DNA of 64,000 nt from Lachnospiraceae bacterium UBA7160 (lineage in GTDB: Bacteria > Bacillota > Clostridia > Lachnospirales > Lachnospiraceae), in assembly GCA_002491565.1 (NCBI GenBank), contig DKWE01000050.1:1-64000 (forward strand). Direction: 5' to 3'. The translations under genes were made by a program, and so were the position numbers. This document shows positions 32,561 through 42,528 of this stretch, piece after piece. Within the stretch, counting starts at the first letter, position 1; each line of letters opens with the position of its first letter. The notes below the pieces were generated by a model that had not been told where the DNA came from, did not search any database, and was given only the letters and a program-made list of their open reading frames with translations.

Positions 32561-33937
32561 ATGGCACAGTTATGGGGAGGCCGTTTTACAAAGAAGACGG
32601 ACCAGATGGTATACGAGTTTAATGCATCCATTTTGTTTGATCAGCGTCTGTACCGGCAGGATATTGAGGGCAGCATGGCGCATGTGCGGATGCTGGCGAA
32701 GCAGGGGATCCTGACGGAGCAGGAGCGCGACCTGATCCTGAGCGGACTGGATTCGATTCTTGCGGATGTCGAGAGCGGAGCACTTTTGATTACTACAGAG
32801 TATGAGGATATCCACAGCTTCGTTGAGGCGAACCTGATCAGCCGGATCGGGGATGTCGGAAAAAAACTGCACACCGGGCGGAGCCGGAATGATCAGGTAG
32901 CGCTGGATATGCGGCTGTATGTCCGCGAGGAGCTGTGCCATACGGATGCGCTTCTGCTGGAGCTTTTAAAGGTGCTGCAGCGGATTATGGAGGAACATAT
33001 TGACACATTTATGCCGGGCTTTACGCATCTGCAGAAGGCACAGCCGGTGACTCTGGCGCATCATATCGGGGCATATTTTGAGATGTTCAGAAGAGACCGG
33101 TCGCGGCTTGCCGATGCGTATGAGCGGATGAATTACTGTCCGCTGGGCGCGGGAGCGCTGGCGGGGACAACGTATCCGCTCGACCGCGATTATACGGCAC
33201 AGCTGCTTGGATTTGCGGGACCGACGGCAAACAGCATGGATTCGGTGTCTGACCGGGATTACGCGATTGAGTATCTGTCGGCACTGGCTGTGATTATGAT
33301 GCATCTGAGCCGGTTTTCCGAGGAAATCATTATCTGGAATACGAATGAATATCAGTTTGTGGAGCTGGACGACGCGTACAGTACCGGGAGCAGCATCATG
33401 CCGCAGAAGAAAAACCCGGATATCGCAGAGCTGGTACGCGGCAAAACGGGGCGCGTCTACGGAGCGCTCACAGGGCTGCTTACGACGATGAAGGGACTTC
33501 CGCTTGCCTACAATAAGGACATGCAGGAGGACAAGGAGGGGGTGTTCGATGCGATCGACACGACAAATCACTGCCTTGCTCTTTTTACCGGCATGGTCGA
33601 TACGATGACGTTCCGAACGGATGTGATGGAATCATCAGCGAAAAATGGCTTTACAAATGCGACGGATGTAGCGGATTATCTGGTGAATCACGGCGTACCG
33701 TTCCGCGATGCGCACGGGATTTCCGGAAGGCTTGTCCTGAAATGTATCGAGGAGAAGAAAGCGCTGGATGATCTGACGCTGGAGGAATACCAGGCGGAGT
33801 GTCCGGTATTTGAAGAAGATATCTATGACGCCATCCGCATGAAAACCTGCGTGGAGCGCCGCCTGACAAAGGGTGCGCCCGGTGAGGCCGCGATGCGCGA
33901 GGTCCTCGCGCAGAATCGGGCATATCTTGGACTCTGA
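32561..33937 (+). CDS. argH: Argininosuccinate lyase
   Basis: Splits argininosuccinate into arginine and fumarate, the last step of arginine synthesis. The 458-residue protein begins MAQLWGGRFTKKTDQMVYEF and has HTGRSRNDQVALDMRLYV (substrate site), GFTHLQKAQPVTLAHH, PLGAGALAGTTYPLDRD and the fumarase-superfamily signature GSSIMPQKKNPD with the catalytic Ser. ATG 32561 follows AGAGGAAT; an in-frame ATG at 32531 precedes that site. No other arginine gene is adjacent, so argH is isolated here. Its 180-base leader could form an extended stem (32458-32518), but no recognised riboswitch or T-box was seen. Confidence 0.96.
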   Translation: MAQLWGGRFTKKTDQMVYEFNASILFDQRLYRQDIEGSMAHVRMLAKQGILTEQERDLILSGLDSILADVESGALLITTEYEDIHSFVEANLISRIGDVGKKLHTGRSRNDQVALDMRLYVREELCHTDALLLELLKVLQRIMEEHIDTFMPGFTHLQKAQPVTLAHHIGAYFEMFRRDRSRLADAYERMNYCPLGAGALAGTTYPLDRDYTAQLLGFAGPTANSMDSVSDRDYAIEYLSALAVIMMHLSRFSEEIIIWNTNEYQFVELDDAYSTGSSIMPQKKNPDIAELVRGKTGRVYGALTGLLTTMKGLPLAYNKDMQEDKEGVFDAIDTTNHCLALFTGMVDTMTFRTDVMESSAKNGFTNATDVADYLVNHGVPFRDAHGISGRLVLKCIEEKKALDDLTLEEYQAECPVFEEDIYDAIRMKTCVERRLTKGAPGEAAMREVLAQNRAYLGL

Positions 33938-33955
33938 ATCAATTTTAATTTTTAC

Positions 33956-33984
33956 TTGACAGATCAGAAAAACAAGTGTATTTT
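33956..33984 (+). promoter_or_regulatory. Promoter of asd
   Basis: TTGACA (33956-33961), a 17-base spacer and TATTTT (33979-33984), about 64 bases upstream of the asd start. Confidence 0.65.
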
Positions 33985-34047
33985 ATTGGGAAACAAATGT
34001 GCGTCATATAGATACAAAAGCGGCGGACAGGTGAGGAGAGGAAAAAA

Positions 34048-35133
34048 ATGGATCAGAAGCTGAAGGTAGGTATTTTAGGAGCAACTGGTATGGTAGGGCA
34101 GAGATTTATCGCTCTGCTGGAGAATCATCCGTGGTTTGAGGTCGTAACGGTGGCAGCAAGCCCGCGCAGCGCAGGGAAGACCTATGAAGAGGCAGTCGGC
34201 GGCCGCTGGAAGATGGCGACCCCGATGCCGGAGGCCGTAAAAAAGCTCGTCGTGATGAATGTCAACGAGGTAGAGCGTGTGGCGGCAACGGTGGATTTCG
34301 TATTTTCCGCTGTGGATATGACGAAGGATGAGATTCGCGCAATCGAGGAAGCCTACGCAAAGACAGAGACACCGGTCGTGTCGAACAACAGCGCGCATCG
34401 CTGGACGCCGGATGTCCCGATGGTGATTCCGGAGATCAATCCGGAGCACTTCGCGGTCATCGAGCACCAGAAGGAGCGTCTTGGCACGAAGCGCGGCTTT
34501 ATCGCAGTGAAGCCGAACTGCTCGATTCAGAGCTATACACCGGCATTGACTGCGTGGAAGGAGTTTGAGCCGTACGAGGTTGTGGCTACGACCTACCAGG
34601 CGATTTCCGGCGCAGGAAAGACCTTTAAGGACTGGCCGGAGATGGAGGGGAATATCATCCCGTACATCGGCGGCGAGGAGGAAAAGAGCGAGAAGGAGCC
34701 TCTGCGCGTATGGGGAACCGTTGAGGATGGCGTGATTGTACCGGCGCAGGAGCCGAAAATAACCTGCCAGTGCATCCGCGTTCCGGTGCTGAACGGACAT
34801 ACAGCAGCTGTTTTCGTGAAGTTCCGCAAGAAGCCGACAAAGGAGCAGCTGGTCGAGCGCCTGGAGCAGTTCCGGGGGATTCCGCAGGAGCTGGAGCTTC
34901 CGAGCGCGCCGAAGCAGTTTATCCGCTACCTGCAGGAGGATAACCGCCCGCAGGTAACGATGGATGTGGATTATGAGAATGGGATGGGCGTAACGATCGG
35001 ACGGATCCGTGAGGATTCCATCTACGATTTCAAGTTTGTCGGACTCTCTCACAATACCGTGCGCGGCGCGGCAGGCGGAGCCGTCTTGTGTGCGGAGACG
35101 CTGAAAGCAAAGGGATACATCCAGGCAAAATAG
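34048..35133 (+). CDS. asd: Aspartate-semialdehyde dehydrogenase
   Basis: Reduces aspartyl phosphate to aspartate semialdehyde, the branch point to lysine/diaminopimelate, threonine and methionine. The 361-residue protein has the NADP loop VGILGATGMVGQRFIALLEN, SNNSAHRW, VKPNCSIQSYTPALTAW with the catalytic Cys, and TTYQAISGAGKTFKDWPEM. C-terminal GMGVTIGRIREDSIYD and SHNTVRGAAGGAVL complete it. Sequence features put it in the archaeal/fungal-like asd subgroup rather than the short E. coli-like one. AGGAGAGG precedes ATG. The metA start at the right edge of the window uses the downstream product homoserine. Confidence 0.95.
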   Translation: MDQKLKVGILGATGMVGQRFIALLENHPWFEVVTVAASPRSAGKTYEEAVGGRWKMATPMPEAVKKLVVMNVNEVERVAATVDFVFSAVDMTKDEIRAIEEAYAKTETPVVSNNSAHRWTPDVPMVIPEINPEHFAVIEHQKERLGTKRGFIAVKPNCSIQSYTPALTAWKEFEPYEVVATTYQAISGAGKTFKDWPEMEGNIIPYIGGEEEKSEKEPLRVWGTVEDGVIVPAQEPKITCQCIRVPVLNGHTAAVFVKFRKKPTKEQLVERLEQFRGIPQELELPSAPKQFIRYLQEDNRPQVTMDVDYENGMGVTIGRIREDSIYDFKFVGLSHNTVRGAAGGAVLCAETLKAKGYIQAK

Positions 35134-35243
35134 TACGAAAGATAGCAGATCGCAGAGCTGTCGCGGCGCAGGCCGCGGCAGTTTTGAACTCTGAGCGGGA
35201 ATACCGGGCGCGCAGAACAGGAAGAAGGGGAAGAAAGGCAAGA

Positions 35244-37496
35244 ATGGCAAAAGCATTATTTATCGCGGAGAAGCCGAGCGTCGCGCAGGAATTTGCGAAG
35301 GCGCTGAAGGAGAATATGAGACGGAATGACGGGTATCTGGAGTCGGAGTCGTATGTCATAACGTGGTGCGTCGGGCATTTGATTACGATGAGCTATCCGG
35401 AGGTCTATGATCCGAAGTATAAGCGCTGGAGCCTGGATACTCTGCCGTTTCTTCCGGATCAGTTTCTGTATGAGGTGATCCCCGGAGTGAAAAAACAGTA
35501 TACGATTGTCAGCCGTCTGCTGAACCGTGCGGACGTGGCGACGATTTATGTCTGTACGGACTCCGGGCGCGAGGGTGAATACATCTACCGCCTGGTAGCA
35601 CAGATGGCTGGCGTGAGGGGGAAGGCCCAGAAGCGCGTCTGGATCGATTCCCAGACAGAGGAGGAGATCCTCCGGGGGATCCGGACGGCGAAGGAGCTTT
35701 CTGCCTATGACAACCTGGCTTCGGCTGCCTATCTGCGCGCGAAAGAGGATTACCTGATGGGAATCAATTTTTCGCGGCTGCTGACGCTGAAGTATGGGAA
35801 TGCGATTTCCAGTTATCTTGGGCTGAGCCATTCGGTCGTCTCGGTCGGCCGCGTGATGACGTGCGTGCTCGGAATGATCGTGCGCAGGGAGCGCGAGATC
35901 CGGCAGTTTGTGAAGACGCCTTTTTACCGGGTGATGCAGCAGCTGGAGCTTGCGGGGCGGACGGTTGAGGGAGAGTTCCGGGCAGTCGAGGGTTCCGCTT
36001 ATTTTCAGTCGCCAAAGCTTTATAAGGAGAATGGGTTCCGCGAGGAGAAGGATGCCAGGGAGCTGATCGCGCGGCTGTCGTCAGAAAAGCCGCTTAGCAC
36101 AGTGGTCGAACGGCTGGAAAAAAAGCGGGAGAAAAAGAATCCGCCGCTTCTGTATAACCTTGCGGAGCTGCAAAATGAGTGCTCGCGGATGTTTAAAATC
36201 AGTCCGGATGAGACTTTGCGGATCGTGCAGGAGCTGTATGAGAAAAAGCTGGTGACGTATCCGAGAACCGATGCCCGTGTGCTTTCGAGCGCAGTCGCTA
36301 AGGAAATCTCCAAAAACATCTCCGGACTCCGCAAATTTGGTCCAGCGCAGGAGTTTGCCGAGGAGGTCCTGGAAAATGGCAGCTACAAGTCTATTGCAAA
36401 GACGCGCTATGTAAATGACAAGCAGATCACCGATCACTATGCGATTATCCCGACCGGGCAGGGGCTTGGAGCGCTCGGCTCCTTAAGCCGTACGGCGTAT
36501 GGCGTCTATTCGGCAATCGTGCGGCGTTTCATGAGTGTCTTTTATCCACCGGCAGAGTTTGAAAAGGTCACAATGGTGACGATGATGCAGAAGGAGCGTT
36601 TTTTCTTTTCCTTCCGGGTGCTGCTCTCGGAGGGCTATTTCCGCGTGGCTGGAAATCCCTATGCGAAGAAGCAGGATGCGGAAAGCACGAATCCGGATGG
36701 TTCACGCGGCGAGGAGGCGGAGACCAGTTTCGGTATGGAGTTTCTTGAGGCGCTGAAGCAAATCCGGAAGGGTGCGAAGCTTCCGGTGAAGGATCTGGTG
36801 ATCCGCGCCGGGGAGACGGCTCCGCCAAAGCGGTATAATTCCGGCTCCATGATCCTTGCTATGGAAAATGCAGGGCAGCTGATTGAGGATGAGGAGCTGC
36901 GCGCGCAGATCAAGAGCTGCGGGATCGGGACGAGTGCGACGCGCGCAGAGATCCTGAAAAAGCTGGTTGCGAATCAGTACATTGCGCTGAATAAGAAGAC
37001 GCAGATTCTGACGCCGACCCTGCAGGGGGAAATGATCCATGACGTAGTGTTTTGCTCGATCCGTTCGCTGCTCAACCCGGAGCTGACTGCGAGCTGGGAA
37101 AAAGGGCTGAACTACGTTGCGAATGGAACGATTACCAGCGATGAGTATATGCAGAAGCTGGAAGTATTTGTGCGCGCCCGCACGGACGGGGTGCTTGGGA
37201 TCAATAACCAATATGCGCTGCGCCCGCTCTTTGATGCAGCGGCGCAGTACTACAAGGGGGAAGGGGCACAGAAAGCCAGCCGGACAACCAGAAGCAGCGG
37301 CGCGAAGCTGCCCGATGGAGGCCGGATGCCCCGGAGTGTTGGAACGAAGACGTCAGATGGCGGCGGTCAGATCTCCCAAAGAGGTGACAGAAAGCATGCG
37401 CAAAGCGGTGAACGGACATCATCGGCGGGCAGCCGCCGCGCGGCCGGGAATGGTTCGGAGACCTTCCAGCTGTCCGGCAACGCCTCTGATCATTGA
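35244..37496 (+). CDS. topB: DNA topoisomerase III (type IA)
   Basis: Relaxes and decatenates DNA via a 5'-phosphotyrosine link. The product from ATG 35244 has about 750 residues: TOPRIM (KALFIAEKPSVAQEFAKAL; TIYVCTDSGREGEYIYRLVA), the LYNLAELQNECSRMF region, KLVTYPRTDARVL with the catalytic Tyr, and a domain with SCGIGTSATRAEILKKL. The C-terminal 85 residues after FDAAAQYYKGEG are a low-complexity Ser/Gly/Arg-rich tail. The start follows GGGGAAGAAAGG and is preferred over upstream in-frame codons. The downstream parE/parC pair makes a local topoisomerase cluster. Confidence 0.92.
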   Translation: MAKALFIAEKPSVAQEFAKALKENMRRNDGYLESESYVITWCVGHLITMSYPEVYDPKYKRWSLDTLPFLPDQFLYEVIPGVKKQYTIVSRLLNRADVATIYVCTDSGREGEYIYRLVAQMAGVRGKAQKRVWIDSQTEEEILRGIRTAKELSAYDNLASAAYLRAKEDYLMGINFSRLLTLKYGNAISSYLGLSHSVVSVGRVMTCVLGMIVRREREIRQFVKTPFYRVMQQLELAGRTVEGEFRAVEGSAYFQSPKLYKENGFREEKDARELIARLSSEKPLSTVVERLEKKREKKNPPLLYNLAELQNECSRMFKISPDETLRIVQELYEKKLVTYPRTDARVLSSAVAKEISKNISGLRKFGPAQEFAEEVLENGSYKSIAKTRYVNDKQITDHYAIIPTGQGLGALGSLSRTAYGVYSAIVRRFMSVFYPPAEFEKVTMVTMMQKERFFFSFRVLLSEGYFRVAGNPYAKKQDAESTNPDGSRGEEAETSFGMEFLEALKQIRKGAKLPVKDLVIRAGETAPPKRYNSGSMILAMENAGQLIEDEELRAQIKSCGIGTSATRAEILKKLVANQYIALNKKTQILTPTLQGEMIHDVVFCSIRSLLNPELTASWEKGLNYVANGTITSDEYMQKLEVFVRARTDGVLGINNQYALRPLFDAAAQYYKGEGAQKASRTTRSSGAKLPDGGRMPRSVGTKTSDGGGQISQRGDRKHAQSGERTSSAGSRRAAGNGSETFQLSGNASDH

Positions 37497-37518
37497 GGAT
37501 ATGGAAAGGATGAGGAAA

Positions 37519-38190
37519 ATGGAAACATGTAAAATTAAAAATCTATACAATCTGAAAGAGACAATTGCGGCGCCGTTGTTTGAGGGAGCCAAGTACCCAT
37601 GGGAGCTGCTGCCGAAAATCGGCGCATATATTCTGGAGCTTGGCAGCACCCTTTCCCCGGATGAATATGACAAGGTAGGAGAGGATGTCTGGATTGCGAA
37701 GTCTGCGAAGGTTGCGCCGACAGCCTATATCCATGGGCCGGCGATTATCGGAAAGAATGCGGAGGTGCGACACTGTGCTTTTATCCGAGGGAATGCCATC
37801 GTCGGAGAGGGCGCGGTCGTCGGAAATTCGACGGAGCTGAAGAATGTGATTCTGTTCAACAAGGTACAGGTGCCGCACTATAATTACGTCGGAGACTCTA
37901 TTCTCGGCTACAAGGCGCATATGGGAGCAGGCTCGATCACGTCCAATGTCAAATCGGATAAGAAGCTTGTGGTAGTCAAGGACGGCGAAGAGCGGATGGA
38001 GACCGGGCTGAAGAAATTCGGCGCGATGCTGGGAGATGAGGTAGAGGTCGGCTGCGGTTCCGTTCTGAACCCCGGCACGGTAATCGGGCCGCATTCCAAT
38101 ATTTATCCGCTTTCCTCTGTACGAGAGGTTGTTCCGGCAAATTCCATTTATAAAAAGCGCGGAGAGGTTGCAGAAAAGCAGGAAATCTAG
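37519..38190 (+). CDS. Left-handed beta-helix (hexapeptide repeat) protein, UDP-GlcNAc pyrophosphorylase-related
   Basis: About 223 residues. A short N-terminal part ends in GAYILELG, followed by repeated hexapeptide turns (VWIAKSAKVAPTAYIHGPAI, IGKNAEVRHCAFIRGNAIVG, VGNSTELKNVIL and so on), a loop HYNYVGDSILGYKAHMGAG, then further turns. It resembles the acyltransferase half of GlmU and relatives but lacks the pyrophosphorylase domain. The His in HYNYVGDS fits an acetyltransferase active site. Three starts (37501, 37510, 37519) are in frame; 37519 agrees best with family N-termini. It lies in the topB-parE interval, probably in the same transcript. Confidence 0.75.
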   Translation: METCKIKNLYNLKETIAAPLFEGAKYPWELLPKIGAYILELGSTLSPDEYDKVGEDVWIAKSAKVAPTAYIHGPAIIGKNAEVRHCAFIRGNAIVGEGAVVGNSTELKNVILFNKVQVPHYNYVGDSILGYKAHMGAGSITSNVKSDKKLVVVKDGEERMETGLKKFGAMLGDEVEVGCGSVLNPGTVIGPHSNIYPLSSVREVVPANSIYKKRGEVAEKQEI

Positions 38191-38234
38191 CAGGTATGCA
38201 AATTTAGAACAAGAGGTAAGGAAGGAAAACCGAC

Positions 38235-40157
38235 ATGGCAAAGAACAGTACGTATGATGCAAGCAGCATTTCTGTCCTGGAAGGACTGGAGGCGGTGCGC
38301 AAGCGGCCGGGCATGTATATTGGAAGTGTATCGCGCAAGGGGCTGAACCATCTGATCTATGAGGTCGTGGACAATGCAGTAGACGAGCACCTTGCCGGCT
38401 ACTGCACAGAGATTGAGGTGTGTCTGGAAAAGGACGGTTCGGCTACCGTGACGGATAACGGACGGGGGATCCCGGTCGGTATGCATGAAAAGGGAGTATC
38501 GGCGGAGAGGGTAGTTTTTACGACGCTGCACGCAGGCGGAAAGTTTGACAGCAGCGCATATAAAACGAGCGGCGGTCTGCACGGCGTCGGCTCGTCCGTG
38601 GTGAATGCGCTTTCGCTGTGGCTGGATGTACAGGTGATGCTGGACGGGAAAATTCATCATGACCGCTACGCGCGCGGGATTCCGGCATTAGAGCTGGAAA
38701 ATGGATTGCTTCCGGTGCTTGGTAAGACAAAGAAGACCGGAACCCGCATCCAATTTCTTCCGGATCCGGAGATTTTTGAGAAGACCTGGTTTGCCGAGGC
38801 AGAGCTGAAGTCGCGGCTGCATGAGACAGCCTACCTGAACCCGGAGCTGACGATTCATTTCGAGGACCGGCGCGGAGAGGAAACGGAGCGGGTTACGTAT
38901 GCCGAGCCGGAGGGAATTACCGGATTTGTGCGGGAGCTGAATCAGGAGGAGGAGCCGGTCTGCAGTCCGATTTATTTTAAGGGAGAAGCAGACGGAATCC
39001 AGGTCGAGGCGGCGTTTCAGTATGTCAATGAGTTTCATGAGAATGTGCTGGGCTTTTGCAACAATATCTACAATGCGGAGGGCGGCACGCATCTGACTGG
39101 TTTTAAGACCACCTTTACGACTGTGATGAATGCGTATGCGCGCCAGATCGGTGTCCTGAAGGAAAAAGACGCGAATTTTACCGGCGCGGATATCCGAAAT
39201 GGAATGACTGCGGTGATCTCGATCAAGCACCCGGACCCGCGGTTCGAGGGACAGACGAAAACAAAACTCGACAACCAGGATGCGGCACGCGCAGTTGGAA
39301 AGGTGACAGGTGAGGAGATTGTCCGCTATTTTGACAAAAATCTGGAGACGCTGAAGAGTATTCTCGCCTGCGCGGAGAAGTCTGCGAAGATCCGGAAGTC
39401 GGAGGAACGCGCGAAGACAAACCTGCTGACGAAGCAGAAGTACTCCTTCGACAGCAATGGAAAGCTGGCAAACTGTGAGAGCCGGGACCCGTCCATCTGT
39501 GAGATATTTATCGTCGAGGGAGATTCCGCAGGCGGCTCTGCGAAGATGGCGCGGGATCGGAACTATCAGGCGATCATGCCGATCCGCGGCAAAATTTTAA
39601 ATGTGGAAAAGGCGAGCATTGACAAGGTGCTGGCGAATGCGGAGATCAAGACGATGATCAATGCGTTCGGCTGTGGATTTTCGGAGGGCTATGGCAATGA
39701 TTTTGACATCGCAAAGCTCCGCTATGACAAAATTATCATCATGGCGGATGCCGATGTGGACGGCGCACACATCAGTACGCTGCTTTTGACGTTGTTCTAC
39801 CGGTTTATGCCGCAGCTGATCTATGAGGGGCATGTCTATATCGCGATGCCGCCTCTCTATAAGGTGATCCCGTCGCGCGGGCAGGAGCAGTATCTGTATG
39901 ATGACAAGGCGTTGGAAAAGTACCGCAGGACGCACAAGGCGCCGTTTACGCTGCAGCGGTACAAGGGTCTGGGCGAGATGGATGCGGAGCAGCTCTGGGA
40001 GACGACACTGAACCCGGAGACGCGCATGATGCAGCGGGTTGAGATCGAGGACGCGCGCATCGCTTCTAACATCACACGGCTTTTGATGGGTACCGAGGTG
40101 CCTCCGCGCAAGGAATTTATCTATCAGCATGCGCAGGATGCGCTGCTGGATGTGTAA
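38235..40157 (+). CDS. parE: Type II topoisomerase subunit B (topoisomerase IV-like)
   Basis: ATPase/TOPRIM subunit. The 640-residue protein has VVDNAVDEHLAGYC (N box), TVTDNGRGIPV, the ATP lid GGLHGVGSSVVNALS, and the TOPRIM motifs FIVEGDSAGGSAKMARDRNY, MPIRGKILNVEKA and IIMADADVDGAHI. Length and the following 745-residue subunit A make it the second type II enzyme (ParE) rather than gyrase, but the two families are close and gyrB cannot be excluded without the rest of the genome. Ribosome site AAGGAAGG. Separated by 94 bases from parC. Confidence 0.88.
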   Translation: MAKNSTYDASSISVLEGLEAVRKRPGMYIGSVSRKGLNHLIYEVVDNAVDEHLAGYCTEIEVCLEKDGSATVTDNGRGIPVGMHEKGVSAERVVFTTLHAGGKFDSSAYKTSGGLHGVGSSVVNALSLWLDVQVMLDGKIHHDRYARGIPALELENGLLPVLGKTKKTGTRIQFLPDPEIFEKTWFAEAELKSRLHETAYLNPELTIHFEDRRGEETERVTYAEPEGITGFVRELNQEEEPVCSPIYFKGEADGIQVEAAFQYVNEFHENVLGFCNNIYNAEGGTHLTGFKTTFTTVMNAYARQIGVLKEKDANFTGADIRNGMTAVISIKHPDPRFEGQTKTKLDNQDAARAVGKVTGEEIVRYFDKNLETLKSILACAEKSAKIRKSEERAKTNLLTKQKYSFDSNGKLANCESRDPSICEIFIVEGDSAGGSAKMARDRNYQAIMPIRGKILNVEKASIDKVLANAEIKTMINAFGCGFSEGYGNDFDIAKLRYDKIIIMADADVDGAHISTLLLTLFYRFMPQLIYEGHVYIAMPPLYKVIPSRGQEQYLYDDKALEKYRRTHKAPFTLQRYKGLGEMDAEQLWETTLNPETRMMQRVEIEDARIASNITRLLMGTEVPPRKEFIYQHAQDALLDV

Positions 40158-40251
40158 AGACAGAAGAAATAATAGAGCGGCCAGACCTTTACAGAAATTG
40201 ACTTAGTAAGTGTATCAGGACAGAAGAAACGGAAGGAGAATTCATTTACCT

Positions 40252-42489
40252 ATGGACGGACAGATTATCAGAGCTGAATATTCAGACATCATGCAGAAAT
40301 CGTTCATTGATTACGCGATGAGTGTCATCATTTCCCGCGCGCTGCCGGATGTGCGGGACGGGCTGAAGCCAGTGCAGCGCCGGGTGCTGTACGATATGTA
40401 TGAGCTGGGGATCCGGTACGACCGCCCGTATCGGAAATCTGCGCGTATTGTCGGGGATACCATGGGTAAATACCATCCGCATGGCGATTCTTCTATTTAC
40501 GAGGCACTGGTGGTCCTGGCGCAGGATTTTAAGAAAGGTATGGCGCTCGTGGACGGCCATGGCAATTTCGGTTCTATCGAGGGCGACGGTGCGGCTGCCA
40601 TGCGTTACACGGAGGCAAGGCTGCAGAAGGTAACGCAGGAGGCGTTCCTCGCGGATCTGGATAAGGATGTCGTGGATTTTGTGCCGAATTTTGACGAGAC
40701 AGAGAAGGAGCCTTCCGTCCTTCCGGTGCGGATCCCGAATCTGCTGGTCAACGGCTCAGATGGAATCGCAGTCGGCATGGTAACAAGCATTCCTCCGCAC
40801 AATCTTGGGGAGGTCATCGACGCGGTAAAAGCGCTGATCCGAAACAGTAAATTGACAACGCGCGACCTGATGAAGTATATCAAGGGGCCGGATTTTCCAA
40901 CCGGAGGCATTGTCGTGAATGAGGCGGAACTGGCGCAGATCTATGAGACCGGGCAGGGGAAAATCCGTCTGCGCGGCAGAGTGGAGGTCGAGCAGGTCAA
41001 GGGAGGCCGGGAACGTCTCGTCATCACGGAGATTCCCTATACCATGATGGGCGCGAATATCGGTAAATTTCTAAATGATGTGGCGGCTCTGGTGGAGACG
41101 AAGAAGACGACGGACATCGTGGATATCTCAAATCAGTCCTCGAAGATGGGCATCCGCATTGTACTGGAGCTGAAGCGCGGCGCGGATGTGGAGCGCCTGA
41201 AAAATCTTCTGTACAAGAAGACGCGTCTGGAGGATACCTTCAGCGTCAATATGCTGGCAGTCGCGGAAGGGCGGCCGGAGACCTTAAGCCTGCGGCAGCT
41301 TCTGGAGCACCATGTGCAGTTTCAGCTGGATGTCAATGGCCGGAAATACCGGAACATGCTGGAGAAGGAAGAAAAGAAGCGCGAGGTGCAGGAAGGTCTG
41401 ATCTATGCCTGCGATATTATTGATCTGATTATCGAAATCCTGCGCGGAAGCCGCAGCAGGGAGCAGGTGAAGGAGTGCCTTGTGCACGGCGTTACCGACG
41501 GGATCCGGTTCAAGACGGCGAAGTCGAAGAAGGATGCGTCGAAGCTGCATTTTACAGAGCCCCAGGCAAACGCGATTCTGGATATGCGGTTGTACAAGCT
41601 GATCGGTCTTGAAATTGATGTTCTGATGAAAGAGCATGAGGAGACGGTTCGGAATATTGCGAAGTATCAGGATATTCTGAACAACTATGATTCGATGGCG
41701 AATGTCATCATCAAGGAGCTGGATCATTACAAGAAGGAGTTCAGCCGTCCGCGCCGGACCGCGCTGGAAAATGCCGGCGAGATCGTGCTGGAGGAGCAGC
41801 AGGTGGAAGAAATGCCGGTGGTATTTCTGATGAATCGCTTTGGCTATGTGCGCACCATCGATGAAGCGGTCTATGAGAGAAATAAAGAGGCAGCAGATGC
41901 GGAGCACCGCTTTGTACTGCACTGCCGGAATACAGACCGGGTCTGCATTTTTACCGATACGGGCAAGGCACATTTGCTGAAGCTGCTCGACGTGCCCTAT
42001 GGGAAATTCCGCGACAAAGGGACGCCGCTGGACAATCTGTGCAACTATGACAGCAATGCGGAGAATTTTGTTGCGGTGATGGCGCTTAATGATATCCGGG
42101 ATACGGTGCTGACCTTCGTGACCCGCCAGTCGATGCTGAAACAGGTAGAGGGCAGTGAGTTTGACGTCATATCGAAGCGGACGATTGCGGCGACGAAGCT
42201 GCAGGACGGTGACACGGTTCTGGCTGTTCACGCTGCCTCGGAGCAGGCGCATATCGTGTTGGCGTCAGAGGCCGGCTTTTTCCTGCGCTTTCCGGTGGCA
42301 TCGATCCCTGTGAAGAAAAAGACGGCGGTCGGTGTCCGCGGGATGAAGCTTTCCGGGCAGGATACCGTGGAAGCAGTCTACTGGATCGAGAAGGATGGCG
42401 ATACCGAGGTAAAGATCGGCGAAAAGACGCTGCAGCTGAACCGCCTGCGCATCGGGAGCAGGGATTCTAAAGGAACGAAGCAGAGATAG
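40252..42489 (+). CDS. parC: Type II topoisomerase subunit A (topoisomerase IV-like)
   Basis: DNA cleavage subunit, 745 residues. It has SYAM-type start DYAMSVIISRALPDVRDGLK, GRxMGKYHPHGDSSIYEALV, and GAAAMRYTEARL with the catalytic Tyr, then a C-terminal beta-pinwheel. No GyrA box (QRRGGKG) is visible in the pinwheel; the closest turn reads KKTAVGVRGMKLSGQD, which supports ParC. ATG 40252 lies 13 bases after AAGGAG, somewhat far. Quinolone-resistance positions lie in the segment around 40460-40510 and look wild-type-like (HGDSSIYEA). Forms a unit with parE. Confidence 0.9.
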   Translation: MDGQIIRAEYSDIMQKSFIDYAMSVIISRALPDVRDGLKPVQRRVLYDMYELGIRYDRPYRKSARIVGDTMGKYHPHGDSSIYEALVVLAQDFKKGMALVDGHGNFGSIEGDGAAAMRYTEARLQKVTQEAFLADLDKDVVDFVPNFDETEKEPSVLPVRIPNLLVNGSDGIAVGMVTSIPPHNLGEVIDAVKALIRNSKLTTRDLMKYIKGPDFPTGGIVVNEAELAQIYETGQGKIRLRGRVEVEQVKGGRERLVITEIPYTMMGANIGKFLNDVAALVETKKTTDIVDISNQSSKMGIRIVLELKRGADVERLKNLLYKKTRLEDTFSVNMLAVAEGRPETLSLRQLLEHHVQFQLDVNGRKYRNMLEKEEKKREVQEGLIYACDIIDLIIEILRGSRSREQVKECLVHGVTDGIRFKTAKSKKDASKLHFTEPQANAILDMRLYKLIGLEIDVLMKEHEETVRNIAKYQDILNNYDSMANVIIKELDHYKKEFSRPRRTALENAGEIVLEEQQVEEMPVVFLMNRFGYVRTIDEAVYERNKEAADAEHRFVLHCRNTDRVCIFTDTGKAHLLKLLDVPYGKFRDKGTPLDNLCNYDSNAENFVAVMALNDIRDTVLTFVTRQSMLKQVEGSEFDVISKRTIAATKLQDGDTVLAVHAASEQAHIVLASEAGFFLRFPVASIPVKKKTAVGVRGMKLSGQDTVEAVYWIEKDGDTEVKIGEKTLQLNRLRIGSRDSKGTKQR

Positions 42490-42528
42490 ACGAAGAGAAA
42501 TAGAGAGCAGGAAAAACAGAAGCCTGTT

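Noticed and set aside
34075..35256. 393-residue open frame opposite asd
   Set aside because: Antisense of a clear enzyme gene with strong third-position bias; low-complexity Leu/Arg/His-rich text, no ribosome site and no motifs.
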